From assembly GCF_002161805.1 (NCBI RefSeq), contig NZ_NFIP01000001.1, forward strand, positions 124,001 through 188,000: a DNA stretch of 64,000 nucleotides, read 5' to 3'. The notes under the pieces were generated by a model, which worked only from the letters and a program-made list of their open reading frames with translations, was not told the DNA's origin and did no database searches. A program made the translations under genes and the position numbers. Of the stretch, positions 61,921-64,000 are shown piece by piece. Numbering within the stretch: position 1 is the first letter of the stretch; the number at the start of each line of letters is the position of its first letter. Origin of the DNA: Collinsella sp. An307. Its GTDB lineage: Bacteria; Actinomycetota; Coriobacteriia; Coriobacteriales; Coriobacteriaceae.

Positions 61921-62529
61921 ATGCCGGTTGCGGAGAGTGTTTCCGCTGCGTCTGGTCGGCGCGGTGGGCGTTTGGCAGATGGGTTGCCGCGCGGACGTCG
62001 CTCGCCTCGGGGGCGTTTGCGCTGGTATCTCATCCAGGTGCCGGAAGGCCGCGAGCGGTCGCTTTGCGGGGACGTGCTCCGGTTGGTACCGCGCGACGTT
62101 CTGGCCGATGCCTTTGTCATCATGCACGAGCGCTGGATGAAGCGCTCGGGTGAGTGGTTTACGCAGGAATGCGTGATGCATCCGGGATTCATCTTTGCGG
62201 TGACAGGAGACGCCGCGGCGCTTTCCAAGGCGCTCGGCACGCTTACGCTCCCGGTGCGTCCCGCGGCTGCCGACGAGCGCTCGTGGGCTCCGCTTGCCGA
62301 TGAGGCACGCGACTGGTTTGCCGCCGCGATGGACGAGCGGCATGTGATCCGCAGTTCTACGGCGGTGATCGCGGACGGCGCGCTCCACGTTGAGGAGGGG
62401 CCGCTCGTGGGTCAAGAGGACCGGCTGAGCGGGCTCAACCGTCACAAGCGCTTCTGCCGCGTGCGCGTGGCGGATGCGGACGGCGGCTTTGTGGAGAGCG
62501 TGCCGCTCAGTGTTCCGAGTAAGAGCTAA
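61921..62529 (+). CDS. NusG-like transcription antiterminator (LoaP type)
   Basis: 202 residues from ATG 61921 (GGGGAGGG 6 nt upstream). After a basic ~40-residue leader the NGN domain starts at LRWYLIQVPEGRERSLC, with VMHPGFIFAV; the C-terminal KOW part is DGALHVEEGPLVGQEDRLSG and LNRHKRFCRVRV. Specialised NusG paralogues of this kind (LoaP) travel with RNA polymerase and stop early termination in long polysaccharide or antibiotic operons. It heads the locus here. Its KOW end matches (...GPLxG...RHKR...) typical NusG/RfaH sequence. Confidence 0.85.
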   Translation: MPVAESVSAASGRRGGRLADGLPRGRRSPRGRLRWYLIQVPEGRERSLCGDVLRLVPRDVLADAFVIMHERWMKRSGEWFTQECVMHPGFIFAVTGDAAALSKALGTLTLPVRPAAADERSWAPLADEARDWFAAAMDERHVIRSSTAVIADGALHVEEGPLVGQEDRLSGLNRHKRFCRVRVADADGGFVESVPLSVPSKS

Positions 62530-62610
62530 CGGCGCCATCGCGCTGATTTTTGGAGACCGGTGCCGGGATGGGATGGAACGAATCGCAGGACATAACTCCG
62601 CACATGCGGC

Positions 62611-62620
62611 GGGGGGGGGG
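62611..62620. repeat. G10 homopolymer in front of the priming sugar transferase
   Basis: Ten consecutive G in the gap between the LoaP-like and sugar-transferase genes. It lies inside a short ORF from ATG 62573 (reading MERIAGHNSAHAAGGGHSML) whose stop overlaps the transferase start. With one more or two fewer G, that ORF would run in frame into the transferase. Slippage-prone tract. Confidence 0.7.
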
Positions 62621-62658
62621 CACTCGATGCTCGGGATAGCGCCGCGGGGGCGTGTGTG

Positions 62659-63483
62659 ATGGCTGCTGCGAAAAAGCCGGCGTTGCAGGTGCCTGTGGCC
62701 GGATTGCAGGCAGGGACTGGCTCGGCTCAAAACCATGATTCGTCAGCGGCTTCTGCTGGCGAGGTGCATGGATCTTGGACTCGCGCGGATGTTACCGATT
62801 CTGAGGCGGCGCATATGCTGTACGGTGCCGACTCCGGAGTGCAGCCTCTCCTCGATCGGCACGCGTACCGCACGGTCAAACGTATTATCGATATCGTGGC
62901 ATCGGGCGCTGTCATTGTTGTGCTGCTGGTCCCCAGCGTTGTTTTGTCTGCGGCGATCTGCATAGCTTCGCCCGGCGCCGGTCCGCTCTATAGCCAGTTG
63001 CGCGTGGGGCGGGTACGTCGTGACGGCACGTTTTACCTCTTTCGCATGTGGAAGTTCCGCTCCATGGTCCCACATGCCGACAAGCTGCTCGACGAACTGA
63101 AGGATTTGAACGAGGCCGACGGCCCCATGTTCAAAATCAAGGACGACCCGCGTGTTATTCCCGGCATTGGAAAGTTCATCCGCAGGCATTCGATTGATGA
63201 GCTACCGCAGTTGCTGAACGTCTTTGCCGGTCAAATGAGCCTCATCGGACCGCGCCCCGCCCTGCCGAAGGAGATTCTTCAGTACGACGGTCGCGCCATG
63301 CAGCGCTTGCGTGTTAAGCCTGGCTGCGGCGGCGCATGGCAGGCCGGTGAGCGTAGCGACTCGTCTTTTGAGGGCATGGTCGATCTTGATCTTGAGTACA
63401 TCGAGCAAAGCTCGCTCGCGCACGACCTCGGACTCGTTTTTGGGACCCTGCGCTCGATGTTTAGCGGGAAGGGGGCGTACTGA
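62659..63483 (+). CDS. Undecaprenyl-phosphate sugar-1-phosphate transferase (priming enzyme)
   Basis: 274 residues from ATG 62659 (a GTG directly before it is possible). One membrane segment (IIDIVASGAVIVVLLVPSVVLSAAI, about 75-100) is followed by the bacterial sugar-transferase domain: MWKFRSMVPHADKLLDE, DGPMFKIKDDPRVIPGIGKFIRRHSIDELPQLLNV, MSLIGPRPALPKE. It adds the first sugar phosphate to the lipid carrier at the cytoplasmic face, starting capsule, exopolysaccharide or teichoic-acid-like synthesis. The last bases overlap the next gene (TGATG). A G10 tract precedes it. Confidence 0.92.
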   Translation: MAAAKKPALQVPVAGLQAGTGSAQNHDSSAASAGEVHGSWTRADVTDSEAAHMLYGADSGVQPLLDRHAYRTVKRIIDIVASGAVIVVLLVPSVVLSAAICIASPGAGPLYSQLRVGRVRRDGTFYLFRMWKFRSMVPHADKLLDELKDLNEADGPMFKIKDDPRVIPGIGKFIRRHSIDELPQLLNVFAGQMSLIGPRPALPKEILQYDGRAMQRLRVKPGCGGAWQAGERSDSSFEGMVDLDLEYIEQSSLAHDLGLVFGTLRSMFSGKGAY

Positions 63484-64000
63484 TGGCTGAAGGCACTTCG
63501 TTTCCCGGACGTGTCGCCGTCATGGGGGTTCCGGTTGACCCTTGGACGATGGCCCAGACGGTTGCCAAGACTAAGGAGCTGATTGGCTCGGACTCGTTCG
63601 CACACCTTATCGGCGTGAACGCCGACAAGGTGTTGCAGATGCGCGACGATCCTGAGATGGACGCTATCGTGCGTCGCTGCGAAATCGTCAATGCCGACGG
63701 CGCCTCGATGGTGATGGCTGCTCGGAGGCTCGGGGTCTCCGTACCGGAGAGGGTCGCGGGTATCGACCTCATGGGAGAGCTGTGTGCGCTTGCGGAGAAT
63801 GAGGGCTACCGAGTGTTTCTTCTCGGTGCCAAGCGCGAGATCGTGGAGCGTACGCGCGACGTGCTCTTAGGGAACTATCCGGAGCTCCCCATCGCGGGCG
63901 TTCGCGACGGCTATTTCGGGGAGGACGAGTTCGACGCCGTCGCCGACGAGGTTCGCGCGAGCGGCGCGCAGATAACCTTCGTGGGAATCACCTCGCCCAA
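63483..64000 (+). CDS. WecG/TagA/CpsF glycosyltransferase (3' cut by the window end)
   Basis: Only the first ~172 codons are visible. Starts at ATG overlapping the transferase stop. Family marks: VMGVPVDPWTMAQTV, LIGVNADKVLQMRDDP, CEIVNADGASMVMAARRLG, RVAGIDLMGELCALAENEGYRVFLLGA and VRDGYFGEDEF, ending ITFVGITSPK. The known members transfer N-acetylmannosamine to lipid-linked N-acetylglucosamine in wall-polymer assembly. It follows the priming enzyme in the same operon; with tagD and TagB-like genes at 55431-57141 it fits a glycerol-phosphate polymer. Confidence 0.88.
   Translation, partial: MAEGTSFPGRVAVMGVPVDPWTMAQTVAKTKELIGSDSFAHLIGVNADKVLQMRDDPEMDAIVRRCEIVNADGASMVMAARRLGVSVPERVAGIDLMGELCALAENEGYRVFLLGAKREIVERTRDVLLGNYPELPIAGVRDGYFGEDEFDAVADEVRASGAQITFVGITSP

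Noticed and set aside
62474..62659. A 61-codon ORF from ATG 62474 over the end of the LoaP-like gene
   Set aside because: Its first half is a shadow of the LoaP-like gene; only the part from ATG 62573 through the G10 tract could matter and it is treated as a finding.

Overview
The window looks like a chromosomal segment of a GC-rich, strictly anaerobic gut actinobacterium of the class Coriobacteriia, most likely Collinsella or a close relative. The basis is inference from gene content and style: an oxygen-independent ribonucleotide reductase pair (nrdD/nrdG), L-lactate dehydrogenase, mannose-family and beta-glucoside sugar use, an acetylase-type lysine/diaminopimelate pathway, CDP-glycerol polymer genes, and strong G/C-ending codon use with clear AGGAGG-type ribosome sites. 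No rRNA, tRNA or CRISPR array was found.

Layout. 1-1228: the 3' end of a flavin/ferredoxin fusion protein, a 3' scrap of a 6-phospho-beta-glucosidase gene, and a HAD phosphatase. 1386-6176: DNA polymerase I, a coupled MFS transporter and an acetyltransferase. 6250-10022: a ParE/Phd-type toxin-antitoxin pair, a VanR/VanS-type two-component system and a C39-like peptidase whose upstream region carries three 8-bp repeats at exact 17-bp spacing. 10023-13399: an NrdR-type box, nrdD, a 72-nt hairpin and nrdG. 13460-23410: housekeeping and redox genes (HD protein, folB, YgjP-like metallopeptidase, SlyD-like PPIase, acylphosphatase, Gfo/Idh/MocA oxidoreductase, RNase HI, aldo/keto reductase-ferredoxin, endonuclease IV, GH3 lipoprotein, iron alcohol dehydrogenase). 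23459-25287: an SOS-type Y-family polymerase/YolD operon with a LexA box. 25430-34313: pgi, then a SIS-domain/PTS EIIABCD/GntR/HAD sugar locus with a shared operator-like motif, and further HAD phosphatases.

34508-49879: tatD-tcdA, a hicAB pair with a second LexA-like box, ettA, a ROK fructokinase followed by three very long hairpins, two low-complexity proteins of unknown function, nadE, an aminotransferase, ldh, a DUF2974 hydrolase and a nucleoid protein. 49979-55300: the lysA-dapA-dapB-dapH operon, preceded by a recognisable lysine riboswitch, with a divergent M20 deacetylase that probably completes the acetylase route. 55431-57141: CDP-glycerol polymer genes. 57354-60769: bglA, a 22-bp inverted-repeat element, a MarR/YitT-type pair and a cold-shock gene.

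61059-64000: the start of a surface-polysaccharide locus: serine recombinase, then a good promoter lying between two near-identical 14-bp dyads, a LoaP/NusG-like antiterminator, a G10 homopolymer in front of the priming sugar transferase, and a WecG/TagA glycosyltransferase cut off by the window end. The arrangement suggests phase-variable control of a capsule or teichoic-acid-like polymer. It is the most interesting system here, but it is inferred from one sequence only.
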